The translations under genes were made by a program, and so were the position numbers. A stretch of 61,095 nt of DNA. It comes from Cytophagales bacterium. Its GTDB lineage: Bacteria > Bacteroidota > Bacteroidia > Cytophagales > Cyclobacteriaceae. Location of the stretch: positions 1-61,095 of the forward strand of contig JAKSDQ010000044.1 of NCBI GenBank assembly GCA_022360015.1, written 5' to 3'. The notes under the pieces were generated by a model, which was given only the letters and a program-made list of their open reading frames with translations, made no database searches and was not told where the DNA came from. This document shows, piece by piece, positions 19,132 through 28,098 of the stretch. Numbering within the stretch: position 1 is the stretch's first letter; the number at the start of each line of letters is the position of its first letter.

Positions 19132-21690
19132 TTATTGTCCAACCAAAAATACAGCATTACCGAACAATAGTTTCCCGTTTTGCCAAAAGGCCCTGAACAA
19201 GGGGTTGTCAGTCATATAAATAATATTTCCCTGACCAATATCTTCTACACCGAATACCAATGACTTTTCAACCCGGCTCAAAGCGTTTGCCCCTGAAAAG
19301 CCACTTACCAATTTATTTTTGTCTTCAATGACCGACACATTCCAGCCATTGTGCAGATAAGCAAATCGCCTCCCGCTCCGCTTTAAGGTAAAATAATGGT
19401 CAGGGTATCCGAAAGCCAGGGGATGACTGTTGTCGAGACGTGTTTTGAAAATACTTCCAAAGATGGCATCTTTTATGGCCTCCCTTTCCCGGTCTTTGAA
19501 CTTATAAAGCCTGCCGGGCCTGTCATCGCCAGGTGCAGACGACTCCAGTTTTTCTTTTTCCTTGTTACTGGCATATTTTTTCAAGGCAAATGATTTTTTA
19601 TCTGTAAAATAAGTCATAGCATTTTCCATTAAAATGAGCCTGCCACCGAGCTTTACCCAATTCCTGAAGGCTACTCTCTGTGCATCATCAATCAGGTCAT
19701 TATACCTTCCATCGGGAATGATAAGTACATCATAACCGGCTAAATCCACCGTCTTAAAATAGTCAGTATCCAAAATGGTAACAGGGAAGTCGATTTGCTG
19801 TTCGAAAAAATGCCAAATTTCACCGAATGCCAGGGTGGACACCCCTTTTCCTGACAAAACCGCCACTTTGGGTTGCTCGATGTAGGCCACAGAATTGGAA
19901 CCAAAATCTTTCCCCTTGCTGACAAAACCTGTTTTCACAGCATACACTTTTCTGTTGCAGGTCGATGCCGTTTCCAGTACCAGGTCTTCAAATTGTTTAC
20001 CCAGTTTTTCATTACCCCGTTTTGTGATTATCAGGCTACCAGGCCGGAAGTTTTCGCCCGCTATAGTGAAAGCCTCGGTGGCAAAGCGCACCTTAATATC
20101 TTGCTGTAGCAGCTTGCTTAACCATTTTAGATCCTCAAGGCTGGTCCACCGGGCCACATAGGCATAAGCCTTACCTCCTTTCTCCGGTGCGGGATGGTCG
20201 ACCTCGACAGGATCATCTGCAGCAGTGGGTACAATTTTATCTGTTAAGGCGTAGGCATTCAAGCCAAAACTGTATGGCAATGCCCATGCGGTAATGTCAT
20301 AGGTAACAGAGTCACTTAGCCTGGGCTCCGGCTCAAACAGGGACTTTACAAGCCTGGACTTAGGCTGGTAAGCACTGATAATCAGGTCATTTTTGTCTAT
20401 GCTGAAAGCTTCCGTCGCATTGGTGATGTAACTAAAACCCCTGAAGGATCCGGTGGTCGTTGTATAGCCATACCTGATCCCATGACTATCCAGAAATTGC
20501 CTTAGTGTGGTCAATTTGTCCTCTTCACCGGCCCCTTTGATAACATAGGTCTTATAAGTCGATGATGGGTTATTTACAGCCTGGTCAAAGTACTGTGCAA
20601 ACTCATCGACCACCTGGCCGGCGTTTAACGAGGTGATCTCTATGGTAGACAGACCTGTGGTAAAATGGTGGGCAATTCTGTCATTTAAAGTTAATGTGTC
20701 CCCTTCATGCGTGATAACACCTAAACCTGCCCTTCCGCTTCCTCCTTGTTCGTAGGTCATACCGATGGCGCCATTATAAGTAGGGTATGTGTCGCCATAA
20801 CTGGGATAAAGCAGATCAAATACTTCTTTTGTAAAATAAAGCCATCCCTGTTCGTCAAAATATTTTGCATGGTTTTTCCCAATGGTGACCTGAAATTCCC
20901 TTTGCCAATTTGTGATTACTTCATGATAAGGTTCGGCGGCAGGCGCAAAATAGTAGGGGGAATTTACCCCCTGTTCATGAAAATCGACATGCACATGGGG
21001 CATCCACCGGTTATATACTTTAACCCGGTACTGTGACTCTTGCTGGCTTAACCATGCCCAATCCCTGTTCAGGTCAAACAAGTAATGGTTGGGCCTGCCA
21101 CTTACCCACGGCTCGTGGTGTTCTTTTGAATTAGGATCGGGGTTATACCTTCGATTGCCAAATTGATGGTACCAGTTAACATAGCGATCCCTGCCGTCAG
21201 GGTTAATGCACGGATCAAGTATAACTACGGTATTTTCAAGCCATTTTTGTGTTTCACGGTTAGCATCATCGGCCAGGGCGTACAGCGTACTCATGGCGGC
21301 CTCGGTGCTAACCGACTCATTACCATGCACGTTATAGCTCAGCCAAACAATAGCAATTTTATCGTTGGAGACACTTTCATCACTTAAGCGGGCCAGGCTA
21401 AGATTGTTTTTTCTGATATTCTCCAGGTTATCTATATTTTTTTTTGACGAAATAAACGCCAGTATCAAAGGTCTTTTTTCATAGGTTTCCCCATAGGGTT
21501 TAACAAGAATGTTTGATTTTTCACCAGCTACATAGTTAAAGTAGTCAACTACTTTATGATGCCTGGTAAAAGAGGTTCCCAACTCATACCCCAGGTATTG
21601 ATCCGGCGTTTTCAATTGACCATGGGCATTGAAGTGGTCCAGGTTTAGCACAAAAAATAAAAAGAGGGTTGAAAAACTGGTTTTGATCAT
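19132..21690 (-). CDS. Secreted M14-family zinc carboxypeptidase (852 aa)
   Basis: Signal peptide (about 1-23, ending AHGQ). The M14 domain (about 30-370) has the zinc-ligand motif NVHGNES, the NPDGRDRY motif that precedes the substrate pocket, the third-ligand region HVHVDFHEQG, and the catalytic Glu region MTYEQGGSGRAG. The C-terminal half (about 390-850) has no protease motif; it contains a glutamine-amidotransferase-like fold (VAVLSGKGVST, DVLIIPDGRYNDL). This long architecture is common in Bacteroidota secreted or periplasmic M14 proteins. It probably trims peptides outside the cytoplasm. Divergent from the Fur-family gene. Confidence 0.9.
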   Translation of the reverse strand: MIKTSFSTLFLFFVLNLDHFNAHGQLKTPDQYLGYELGTSFTRHHKVVDYFNYVAGEKSNILVKPYGETYEKRPLILAFISSKKNIDNLENIRKNNLSLARLSDESVSNDKIAIVWLSYNVHGNESVSTEAAMSTLYALADDANRETQKWLENTVVILDPCINPDGRDRYVNWYHQFGNRRYNPDPNSKEHHEPWVSGRPNHYLFDLNRDWAWLSQQESQYRVKVYNRWMPHVHVDFHEQGVNSPYYFAPAAEPYHEVITNWQREFQVTIGKNHAKYFDEQGWLYFTKEVFDLLYPSYGDTYPTYNGAIGMTYEQGGSGRAGLGVITHEGDTLTLNDRIAHHFTTGLSTIEITSLNAGQVVDEFAQYFDQAVNNPSSTYKTYVIKGAGEEDKLTTLRQFLDSHGIRYGYTTTTGSFRGFSYITNATEAFSIDKNDLIISAYQPKSRLVKSLFEPEPRLSDSVTYDITAWALPYSFGLNAYALTDKIVPTAADDPVEVDHPAPEKGGKAYAYVARWTSLEDLKWLSKLLQQDIKVRFATEAFTIAGENFRPGSLIITKRGNEKLGKQFEDLVLETASTCNRKVYAVKTGFVSKGKDFGSNSVAYIEQPKVAVLSGKGVSTLAFGEIWHFFEQQIDFPVTILDTDYFKTVDLAGYDVLIIPDGRYNDLIDDAQRVAFRNWVKLGGRLILMENAMTYFTDKKSFALKKYASNKEKEKLESSAPGDDRPGRLYKFKDREREAIKDAIFGSIFKTRLDNSHPLAFGYPDHYFTLKRSGRRFAYLHNGWNVSVIEDKNKLVSGFSGANALSRVEKSLVFGVEDIGQGNIIYMTDNPLFRAFWQNGKLLFGNAVFLVGQ

Positions 21691-21822
21691 GTTTTTTTTA
21701 CAAAAGATTTAAGATTTTTGACAGTTTAGTTTTGTATCCGGCATAAATGACCCGATATGGTTTTCAGGTAGAAAAATATGACGTATATTTAGATTAAACA
21801 AATTTACATTATTTTAGAGAAT

Positions 21823-22248
21823 ATGAGTGTGGCTGCAACATACCTTCTTCAGGATTTTAACCTGAGAAACACAAACCAGAGAGAGGAGATACTAAAAATA
21901 TTTTTGGAACACAAGCACGCTTTGTCGCATGCCGATATAGAAAAAAAAGTAGGGGAGTCGATCGACAGGGTAACTGTATACCGTACGCTTAAAACCTTTT
22001 TAAGCAAAGGAGTGGTTCACAAAGTACTCGATGACAGCGGCGTAGTGAAATATGCCTTGTGCAAAAACACCTGTACCACAAAAGAGCATAGCCATGATCA
22101 CGTACACTTTAAGTGCGTAGAATGTGGTGTCACCAATTGCCTGGAAAATGTGGTAGTACCTGAAATCCCTATGCCTGCCGGTTACGAAAAACTTGAGTCT
22201 AATTTTCTTATGGTAGGGATTTGTGACCAGTGTAGTAATACTATCTAA
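21823..22248 (+). CDS. Fur-family transcriptional regulator (141 aa)
   Basis: Winged-helix domain in residues 1-85: LRNTNQREEILKIFLEH, SHADIEKKV and RVTVYRTLKTFLSKGVVHKV (recognition helix). The C-terminal dimerisation domain has HSHDHVHFKCVECG and CDQC, giving the two CxxC pairs that hold structural zinc, plus the histidines for the regulatory metal. Subtype (Fur, Zur or PerR) cannot be told from sequence alone. The last 4 nt overlap the convergent small membrane-protein gene. Confidence 0.9.
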   Translation: MSVAATYLLQDFNLRNTNQREEILKIFLEHKHALSHADIEKKVGESIDRVTVYRTLKTFLSKGVVHKVLDDSGVVKYALCKNTCTTKEHSHDHVHFKCVECGVTNCLENVVVPEIPMPAGYEKLESNFLMVGICDQCSNTI

Positions 22249-22484
22249 GCCGGCATCTCTTCATTTTCCTCTCTGTCAATTTTTTTTCGGGGGCCATCCC
22301 CTCCTGGTAAGGAGATTCCCGGCGGCAAATCAAGTTTGGGTGGGGTAAAAATTTCAATACCACCGTCATCATTATTGTCATTTCCGGAATTAAATCTCCT
22401 TTTACGTAAAAGCGTAAATATGAAATATACCAAAATGACGTAGGTAAAGCCAAAAAGGATCAAATGGAATACGTTGGTGGACAT
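22245..22484 (-). CDS. Small membrane protein of unknown function (79 aa)
   Basis: One helix at residues about 5-25 (FHLILFGFTYVILVYFIF), then RKRR, a Asn/Asp-rich linker and a Pro/Gly-rich segment (TPPKLDLPPGISLPGG) with a charged end. Composition and layout look like a real single-pass inner-membrane protein with a cytoplasmic tail. It overlaps the end of the Fur-family gene by 4 nt, tail to tail. I have no function for it. Confidence 0.55.
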   Translation of the reverse strand: MSTNVFHLILFGFTYVILVYFIFTLLRKRRFNSGNDNNDDGGIEIFTPPKLDLPPGISLPGGDGPRKKIDREENEEMPA

Positions 22485-22674
22485 TGTGAATGCGTTTAGT
22501 ATATCTTAATTAGAAATTTAGCGAATTATTTGATCTTTATCAAATACATACGTCAATATAAAGTTGCTTGTTTTAATTAAAACTTACACTGGAGATTTTG
22601 ATCATATTTACGTAGCTGTAATTTGTGAGATATTGTTCTAACTTCAAAGTTAAATAATTAATTCAGAATTAGTT

Positions 22675-22744
22675 AGGTTATGACATTTATCGCCTTTGCA
22701 ATCGGTATAACCTGAAAGGAGGTATGAGGTTTTCAGGGTTTTTT
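22675..22744 (+). promoter_or_regulatory. Possible attenuator leader with two competing hairpins, upstream of terC
   Basis: An AGGTTAT at 22675-22681 can pair with ATAACCT at 22707-22713 (7 bp, 25-nt loop). The last three bases of that second arm, CCT 22711-22713, are also the first three of a terminator stem CCTGAAA / TTTCAGG at 22711-22717 / 22731-22737, which is followed by TTTTTT at 22739-22744. The two hairpins therefore exclude each other, as in an attenuator or riboswitch. An 11-codon ORF (22680-22715) lies within the first hairpin. No annotated gene precedes it on this strand, so the transcript must start in this gap and either stop here as a small RNA or run into terC. Confidence 0.4.
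22711..22744 (+). terminator. Rho-independent terminator in the terC leader
   Basis: Perfect 7-bp stem CCTGAAA / TTTCAGG, 13-nt loop, and six T starting 2 nt after the stem. It sits 203 nt before the terC start. Confidence 0.6.
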
Positions 22745-22947
22745 ATTTGATAAATGAGGGATGGATGAACGGAGTAAAACATAGGTTTAAAGCAAAAAAA
22801 TGTACAAGCGTCTTCATATATATTTAAGGTGGGCAAAAACATACATTTTGACAACCATTTAACACCTGCAGATGTACTACTCTTTTTTTTTATTAAATGG
22901 AAAATGATATTTTTACCGCACTTCGTAAATAATTGAAGCTGAAGTTT

Positions 22948-23907
22948 ATGCATTTGGGTTTTATATCGAATAGTAATGAGCCAACACTGTTTATCCTTTT
23001 CGGGATAATCATTGTAACGTTTCTGATCATAGACCTGGGCGTATTAAACAAGTCAGCCAAAAAAATATCCACCAAATCGGCACTGTACCAGACTATTTTC
23101 TGGATTGCCATTTCAGTGGCCTTCGGATTTATCATCTATAAATATGATGGCGGATCCGAACCAATGCTGGAATACTTTTCAGCCTACGTCACGGAAAAGG
23201 CCCTATCGGTTGACAACATATTTGTAATTATCCTGATACTGAAATATTTCAGAATTGATGAAGCATATTACCACAAAATCCTGTTCTGGGGCATCATTGG
23301 GGCGGTGATTTTCCGTGGAATCTTCATTTTCGCAGGAGTATTTCTGGTTAGCAAGTTGCATTGGATACTTTATATATTCGGTGCGTTTTTGGTGTATTCA
23401 GGCATTAAACTGTTTTTTGAAAACGAAGAAGAGGAATTTAACCCGGAAGATAGTTTCGTAGTCAAATTTATCAGAAAGCGGTTTAAAATGACCAAGGAAA
23501 ACTACGCCGGGAAGTTTTTTGTCAAAACCGAAAATGGCACTTTGTTTACCCCCTTGTTTTTGGTCCTGATTTTGATAGAAACAACCGACCTTATTTTTGC
23601 TGTCGACTCCATACCGGCAGCCTTTGCCATTACCAATAGCGAGTTTATTCTTTACACGTCCAACATCTTTGCGGTACTTGGCCTTCGCGCTATGTTTTTC
23701 CTGTTGGCAGGTGTACTTGACAAATTCCACCTACTCCAAAAGGGGCTATCGTTTATTTTGATTTTTATCGGTGGCAAAATGCTACTTGAGATATTCAGCA
23801 TCAAAGTTCCAACCAGCCTCTCCTTTACCATCATTATTGCCACTATTACCCTTTCTATCGTCATATCAATTCTAAAACCCCAAACCCAAAAAGAAAAGGC
23901 GGCCTAG
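22948..23907 (+). CDS. TerC/Alx-family membrane protein (319 aa)
   Basis: Integral membrane protein of the TerC family, linked to manganese and other metal handling in related bacteria. About nine helices, with the conserved acidic residues inside them: LIIDLGVLNK, EKALSVDNIFVI and ETTDLIFAVDSIPA, which are candidates for a metal path. A cytoplasmic loop (about 145-195) carries many Lys and Glu. I chose the ATG at 22948 (MHLGFISNSN); a TTG 15 nt upstream is possible and would add five residues. The gene stands alone, with an attenuator-like leader; in other phyla TerC genes are often controlled by Mn riboswitches, but I see no match to that motif here. Confidence 0.88.
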   Translation: MHLGFISNSNEPTLFILFGIIIVTFLIIDLGVLNKSAKKISTKSALYQTIFWIAISVAFGFIIYKYDGGSEPMLEYFSAYVTEKALSVDNIFVIILILKYFRIDEAYYHKILFWGIIGAVIFRGIFIFAGVFLVSKLHWILYIFGAFLVYSGIKLFFENEEEEFNPEDSFVVKFIRKRFKMTKENYAGKFFVKTENGTLFTPLFLVLILIETTDLIFAVDSIPAAFAITNSEFILYTSNIFAVLGLRAMFFLLAGVLDKFHLLQKGLSFILIFIGGKMLLEIFSIKVPTSLSFTIIIATITLSIVISILKPQTQKEKAA

Positions 23908-24269
23908 ATTCCACTATTCCATCAACGAATACTTCGATCTTCTGTTTTCGCCGATTCTTTCATCCCTTTTAAAGCTCCTTGATTTGTATCATACGTCTTT
24001 GAGTGTGACCGACCACAAACCCAAATGCATCTGCCAGGTTAAATCTTATGAACCCGGCAATGCCTGATTTTATCCTGCTCTTTTCGACAAACGTTTTTAT
24101 ATTTATCATACATCAGGTGCAAACCCTCCCTGGAAATGGCATAAAGCTGAGCGTCTGTCAAAGCCGACAGTGTCAAATAGTTTCTTTGGCAGCCTTTGCA
24201 TGAAATCAGTCATTTTGAATTTTAGATAAGAACAATTAAAACTACCTTTAACGTGCTAAAAAAATCATT
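23908..24269. other. 362-nt region between terC and nitrilase
   Basis: No complete gene. The minus strand has a coding-like stretch without a usable start (24039-24213, listed separately). The rest has no recognisable feature. Confidence 0.6.
24039..24213 (-). pseudogene. Possible remnant of a small cysteine-motif protein gene
   Basis: On the minus strand, from a CTG at 24209 to TAA at 24041-24039, the frame is open for 56 codons and reads LISCKGCQRNYLTLSALTDA then QLYAISREGLHLMYDKYKN and ends RHCRVHKI. The CxxC and the amphipathic helix pattern look coding. No ATG, GTG or TTG opens this frame upstream of the cysteines: a TGA lies just before it. An ATG at 24213-24211 begins MTD in the neighbouring frame, so a frameshift near the start would explain the situation. 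Low confidence; it may simply be non-coding. Confidence 0.3.
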
Positions 24270-25208
24270 ATGAATAAAACTATAAAACTGGCCGTGATTC
24301 AACACAGTCCCGTGTACCTGAATCTGCAAAAAAGCCTTGAAAAATCCATAGATCTGATTGGGCAGGCTGCCGGTAAAGGTGCCGGGATTATTGTATTCGG
24401 TGAAACCTGGCTAAGTGGTTATCCGGCCTGGTTGGATTATTGCCATGATGTTGCTTTATGGGATTATGAGCCAGCCAAAGAGGTTTTCAGCCGGTTGTAT
24501 CATAACAGCCTTCAAATTCCCGGCACCGAGACTAACAGACTCTGCCAGGCGGCCAAGGATCATGGGGTGGTAATTTGTATGGGGGTTAATGAGGTAATTA
24601 AGGACGGAAAGGCAAGTGGAACCATTTTTAATACCTTCCTGATTATCGATGAAAAGGGAGAAATCGTCAATCATCACCGCAAACTCATGCCCACTTATAC
24701 AGAAAAGTTAATCTATGGATTGGGTGATGGTTCAGGGCTTAAAACTGTCGAGACCGCTTATGGAAGAATCAACGGATTAATCTGCTGGGAACACTGGATG
24801 CCATTGGCAAGGCAGGCTATGCATGATAGTGGTGAACAAATCCATATAGCGGTCTGGCCAGCGGTACACGAAATGCACCAAATTGCCAGCAGGCACTATG
24901 CTTTTGAGGGCAGGTGTTATGTAGTAGCAGCAGGCCAGATCATGAAGGTGAGCGATATTCCTCCTGAGTTAAAACTGCCGCCTGCTTTCAAAGCAACGCC
25001 CGACCAAATGATCCTGAACGGGGGTAGCTGTATTATCGGCCCCGATGGCCAATATATCATCGATCCTGTATTAGACCGGGAGGCCATTATTTTACAGGAA
25101 ATTGATCTTAACGAGATTTATAAGGAAAAAATGACTTTAGATGTAAGTGGTCATTATCAACGACCTGATATTTTTTCACTAGCGGTGACGAAGAATCGAA
25201 CACACTGA
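24270..25208 (+). CDS. Nitrilase-family carbon-nitrogen hydrolase (312 aa)
   Basis: Catalytic triad complete: Glu45 (FGETWLSGYP), Lys138 (HHRKLMPTYTEK) and Cys172 (GLICWEHWMPLA). Features of true nitrilases, as opposed to amidases, are the HRKLMPT and CWEHWMP motifs, and the WP-x-VHEM segment after the Cys. So the likely reaction is hydrolysis of a nitrile to the acid and ammonia. Substrate is not evident. It stands alone; no nitrile-hydratase or aldoxime genes lie nearby. Confidence 0.93.
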   Translation: MNKTIKLAVIQHSPVYLNLQKSLEKSIDLIGQAAGKGAGIIVFGETWLSGYPAWLDYCHDVALWDYEPAKEVFSRLYHNSLQIPGTETNRLCQAAKDHGVVICMGVNEVIKDGKASGTIFNTFLIIDEKGEIVNHHRKLMPTYTEKLIYGLGDGSGLKTVETAYGRINGLICWEHWMPLARQAMHDSGEQIHIAVWPAVHEMHQIASRHYAFEGRCYVVAAGQIMKVSDIPPELKLPPAFKATPDQMILNGGSCIIGPDGQYIIDPVLDREAIILQEIDLNEIYKEKMTLDVSGHYQRPDIFSLAVTKNRTH

Positions 25209-25318
25209 AAACACATAGTAAAGACTGGAATACGCTTGTTGTTTCAACTGATTAAAAGGGAAAAGTTTCCTATTACCTTAACAACAGATTAAGGCATCTT
25301 CACTGAGGTTATGAAAAA

Positions 25319-25534
25319 CTAAGCCAGTTGCAGCTTAAATTTTTCTTCCGATTTACCCTCATTCAAGGCCTCTCTTATTTGCTTCATAGCATGCTGCTTG
25401 AATTGCAAATAATCAGGGTTTTCGATCGAACTGTTCTGCAAAACCCGGATGTAGCGCATTACCTGATCCACCTGGTCCAGGCTTAACGTTCCAAGGGCCT
25501 CGCATATCGACGCTTTGAAACTTTTGATTTCCAT
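25319..25534 (-). CDS. Small protein of unknown function (71 aa)
   Basis: I start at ATG 25534 (MEIKSFKASICEAL); a TTG 39 nt upstream extends it by 13 basic residues. Helical throughout, with DQVDQVMRYIRVLQ and FKQHAMKQIREALNEGKSEEKF. The last part resembles small antitoxin-like or regulatory helical proteins, but there is no adjacent toxin gene. No function can be given. Confidence 0.4.
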   Translation of the reverse strand: MEIKSFKASICEALGTLSLDQVDQVMRYIRVLQNSSIENPDYLQFKQHAMKQIREALNEGKSEEKFKLQLA

Positions 25535-26131
25535 AATTTCATTAGTTTGGCGTTTCAGTTTCAATTTACGCAAAAAATAATCCGTATGTTGTCATTTTTC
25601 TTAATCATAACAATATCGTAATGTTATCATAACACTTTTTGACCTCTTATAAAAGCCCGGTAAACCAGTTAAAATGATGTAACTGTTTACCTACCGAAGG
25701 GTCTTTTAATTCTCTAATATTACACTCATATCTTTTAATACAAATTTTTTAAAAAACCACGTTTGGAAACTAAAATTGGCCGGATATGATTACAACAAAA
25801 GAGTAGATCATGGCAGAACTAAAAAAATCATTGAACAATGGTGACAGATTAGAACCTGTTATTACATCCCTGCCATACTTCTTGCTGCGGCGCAATTTGT
25901 ATTACACACCCCTGAATATATAAATTAGAAGGATGAAGTGTGATTTACCAGGTGTTTGGGCATCCACTTTGATTGTTTTGTTTAATATGAGTATCCTATT
26001 TTTTTGTAAGGAGGAATGCCACCTTTATGATCGAGGAGCTGTCTGATTAGCTAACATCTTGAATAGCCACTCCTTACCGGGAAATGAGGGAAATGACAAC
26101 TTTTCAAATAATTATTTAATCCGTAACTACT
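25535..26131. other. Nearly 600-nt region ahead of the GAF-PAS sensor gene
   Basis: AT-rich. Two short open frames are seen on the plus strand: 25810-25923 (37 aa, MAELKKSLNN) and 25933-26046 (37 aa, MKCDLPGVWA). Neither is convincing. An 8-bp inverted repeat, GTAAGGAG at 26006-26013 and CTCCTTAC at 26070-26077, would close a large loop in the mRNA leader of the downstream gene. Nothing else is recognisable. Confidence 0.4.
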
Positions 26132-27943
26132 ATGGAAAAACATGACGGGATAAACTTCTTTTTTCAAGAAATTTTTAGAAGGTCCAACAAAATTACAGAA
26201 GCATTATTAATTTTTTATTTCTTCCTGGGGATTCTTCTGGCCATTATTTATGACACCTGGTGGGTAGGCATCGGCGTTGGTGCATTAAGTATGGCACCCT
26301 ATTATATTGGAAAATTTGCTTTTCCCAAAACGAAGCTGAGTCAATATCTGGCCGGTGTTTCAATGGCAATTTTTATGGCCCAGTTAATCTACCAGATGCA
26401 TGGGTTGCCCGAAATGCACTTTACGGTGTTTATTGGCATTGTTGTATTAATCGGTTATCAAAACTGGCGGGTGTTTATTCCATTGGCCCTGATTGTGATG
26501 ACTCACAACACCAGCTTTGCCTACATTCAGTATTTAGGTGTTGTCAATGATTATGAAGCCTTCCGGAATATATTCTTTACCCAATCGGAATACATGGATT
26601 TGCGAACCTTTCTGATTCATACCGGTCTATTTGCCATTGCTGTAGGTATAGCAGGTTATTACGCCTACCACCTGGAAAAAAGTACCAGGAAAAACGCCCT
26701 GAACTTTTTTTCATTGCAAACATCCGAGGAAAGGATTAGGTCGAACATTGAATTTGCCAACCATATTGCCAACGCTGATTTTGATGTCGAGTATAAAGTT
26801 AAGGAGGACGATGAAATGGGCAATGCGCTTATGAACATGAGAAAGAACCTAATGGAAGGTGCTGAAAGGGAAAGAAATGAAAAATTTATGAATGTGGGTA
26901 TTGCTGAAATCAGTAATATAATCAGGGACAACAAAACCGGATTGGCTGATTTATCTTATGAAGTTATCAGCTATCTTGTTAAATACCTTGGGGCCAATCA
27001 GGGTGGCATGTTTGTCATTAAGGAGGAAGAAAATGAAAAATATCTTGAGTTATTGGGTTGTTATGCTTTTGAAAGAAAAAAATTCCTTACCAAAAGGGTA
27101 GGTATAGGCCAGGGATTGATAGGCCAGTGCGTTTTGGAGAAAGAAACCATCTATATGACCGAGATTCCGGCACATTATATTAATATAACTTCCGGACTGG
27201 GAACAGCCATACCAAGAAACCTGGTCATTGTACCCCTCAAAAACGATCAGGTGATAGAAGGGGTTATTGAAATCGCTTCTTTCAAAAAAATTGAACCACA
27301 TCAGATTGAATTCCTGGAAAAGTTAGGGGAAACCATAGCTGCTTCCATTACCAACACCCGCATCAATGAACGCACCCAAAGCCTGTATCAAAATTCCCAG
27401 GAGCAGGCCGAACAACTGCGTTCGCAGGAAGAAGAAATGCGCCAGAATATGGAAGAGTTAACCGCGACACAGGAGGAAATGAGGAGAAGTACTTTCAGCC
27501 TGGAAAGGAGAATGGAAGCCATATACAAAAATGGAACTGCCTTTGTTGAATTCGATATCCATGGGAATATCCTCGATGCTGACGATTCTTTCTGCCAAAT
27601 GGTAAAATACACCCCGCAGGAATTAAAGGGTAAAAACAACAAATTGTTGGTGGATCCTGCTTTTGCCGGCAGCGATGAGTACAGGCAAATTTGGGAGGGG
27701 ATCAAAAAGGGCCATGCATATACCGGAGAATATGTATTGATAGCCAAAGACGGAACGGAAGTATTTGTTACAGGCAGTTATTCTGTAGTCCTTGATAATA
27801 ACAATAAACCCAGCAAAGTGTTAAATTTCGCTTTCGATATCAGCCATGTGAAAAGAGAATATGAAAAGGGTGTGGGTCAGGAACAGAAAGCGGTAAAAAC
27901 CCCATCAAAATCATTGGAGTCTGTCAATGAAAACAAGGAATAG
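26132..27943 (+). CDS. Membrane GAF-PAS sensor protein without output domain (603 aa)
   Basis: Residues about 20-185: six transmembrane helices. Then a HAMP-like segment (about 205-255, ERIRSNIEFANHIANADFDVEY), a GAF domain (about 270-425; GGMFVIKEEE, KRVGIGQGLIGQCVLEKE, VIEGVIEIASF), a coiled coil (about 430-475, rich in Gln and Glu with EEMRQNMEELTATQEEMRR) and a PAS domain (about 480-580; YKNGTAFVEFDIHGNIL, MVKYTPQELKGKN, GEYVLIAKDG). After that there is only a charged tail. There is no kinase, cyclase or methyl-accepting domain. Such GAF-PAS proteins occur often in Cytophagales; they probably act through protein contacts. Gene stands alone. Confidence 0.85.
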   Translation: MEKHDGINFFFQEIFRRSNKITEALLIFYFFLGILLAIIYDTWWVGIGVGALSMAPYYIGKFAFPKTKLSQYLAGVSMAIFMAQLIYQMHGLPEMHFTVFIGIVVLIGYQNWRVFIPLALIVMTHNTSFAYIQYLGVVNDYEAFRNIFFTQSEYMDLRTFLIHTGLFAIAVGIAGYYAYHLEKSTRKNALNFFSLQTSEERIRSNIEFANHIANADFDVEYKVKEDDEMGNALMNMRKNLMEGAERERNEKFMNVGIAEISNIIRDNKTGLADLSYEVISYLVKYLGANQGGMFVIKEEENEKYLELLGCYAFERKKFLTKRVGIGQGLIGQCVLEKETIYMTEIPAHYINITSGLGTAIPRNLVIVPLKNDQVIEGVIEIASFKKIEPHQIEFLEKLGETIAASITNTRINERTQSLYQNSQEQAEQLRSQEEEMRQNMEELTATQEEMRRSTFSLERRMEAIYKNGTAFVEFDIHGNILDADDSFCQMVKYTPQELKGKNNKLLVDPAFAGSDEYRQIWEGIKKGHAYTGEYVLIAKDGTEVFVTGSYSVVLDNNNKPSKVLNFAFDISHVKREYEKGVGQEQKAVKTPSKSLESVNENKE

Positions 27944-28098
27944 TGTTAAAAAAACCAATTAAGCGATCGGTATAAAACATGGTGACCATCTGGGTAGCAT
28001 GCGGGCTGATCCGTACTAACCAAAAATTCTTACTTGAGCCTAAATTAGAGTAGGTTTTTAACCTGAATCCGATCATTTGTTAAATGATATGGGTTAAT

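Larger units (their letters stand above)
22485..22947. other. 463-nt gene-free region ahead of terC
   Basis: AT-rich. It holds the leader and terminator described separately (22675-22744), a tiny 11-codon ORF at 22680-22715 (MTFIAFAIGIT) that overlaps the leader hairpins, a 9-T run at about 22882-22890, and the terC start. I see no further gene. Confidence 0.6.

Noticed and set aside
22485-22947. yybP-ykoY manganese riboswitch ahead of terC
   Set aside because: The conserved GGGGAGTAG-type and partner loop motifs of that class cannot be found in the leader.
24270-25208. Nitrilase as part of a nitrile-degradation or toxin cluster
   Set aside because: Neighbours are terC and a small hypothetical gene; no aldoxime dehydratase or related genes are present.
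25319-25534. Toxin-antitoxin system candidate
   Set aside because: The short helical ORF has no partner toxin within 500 nt on either side.
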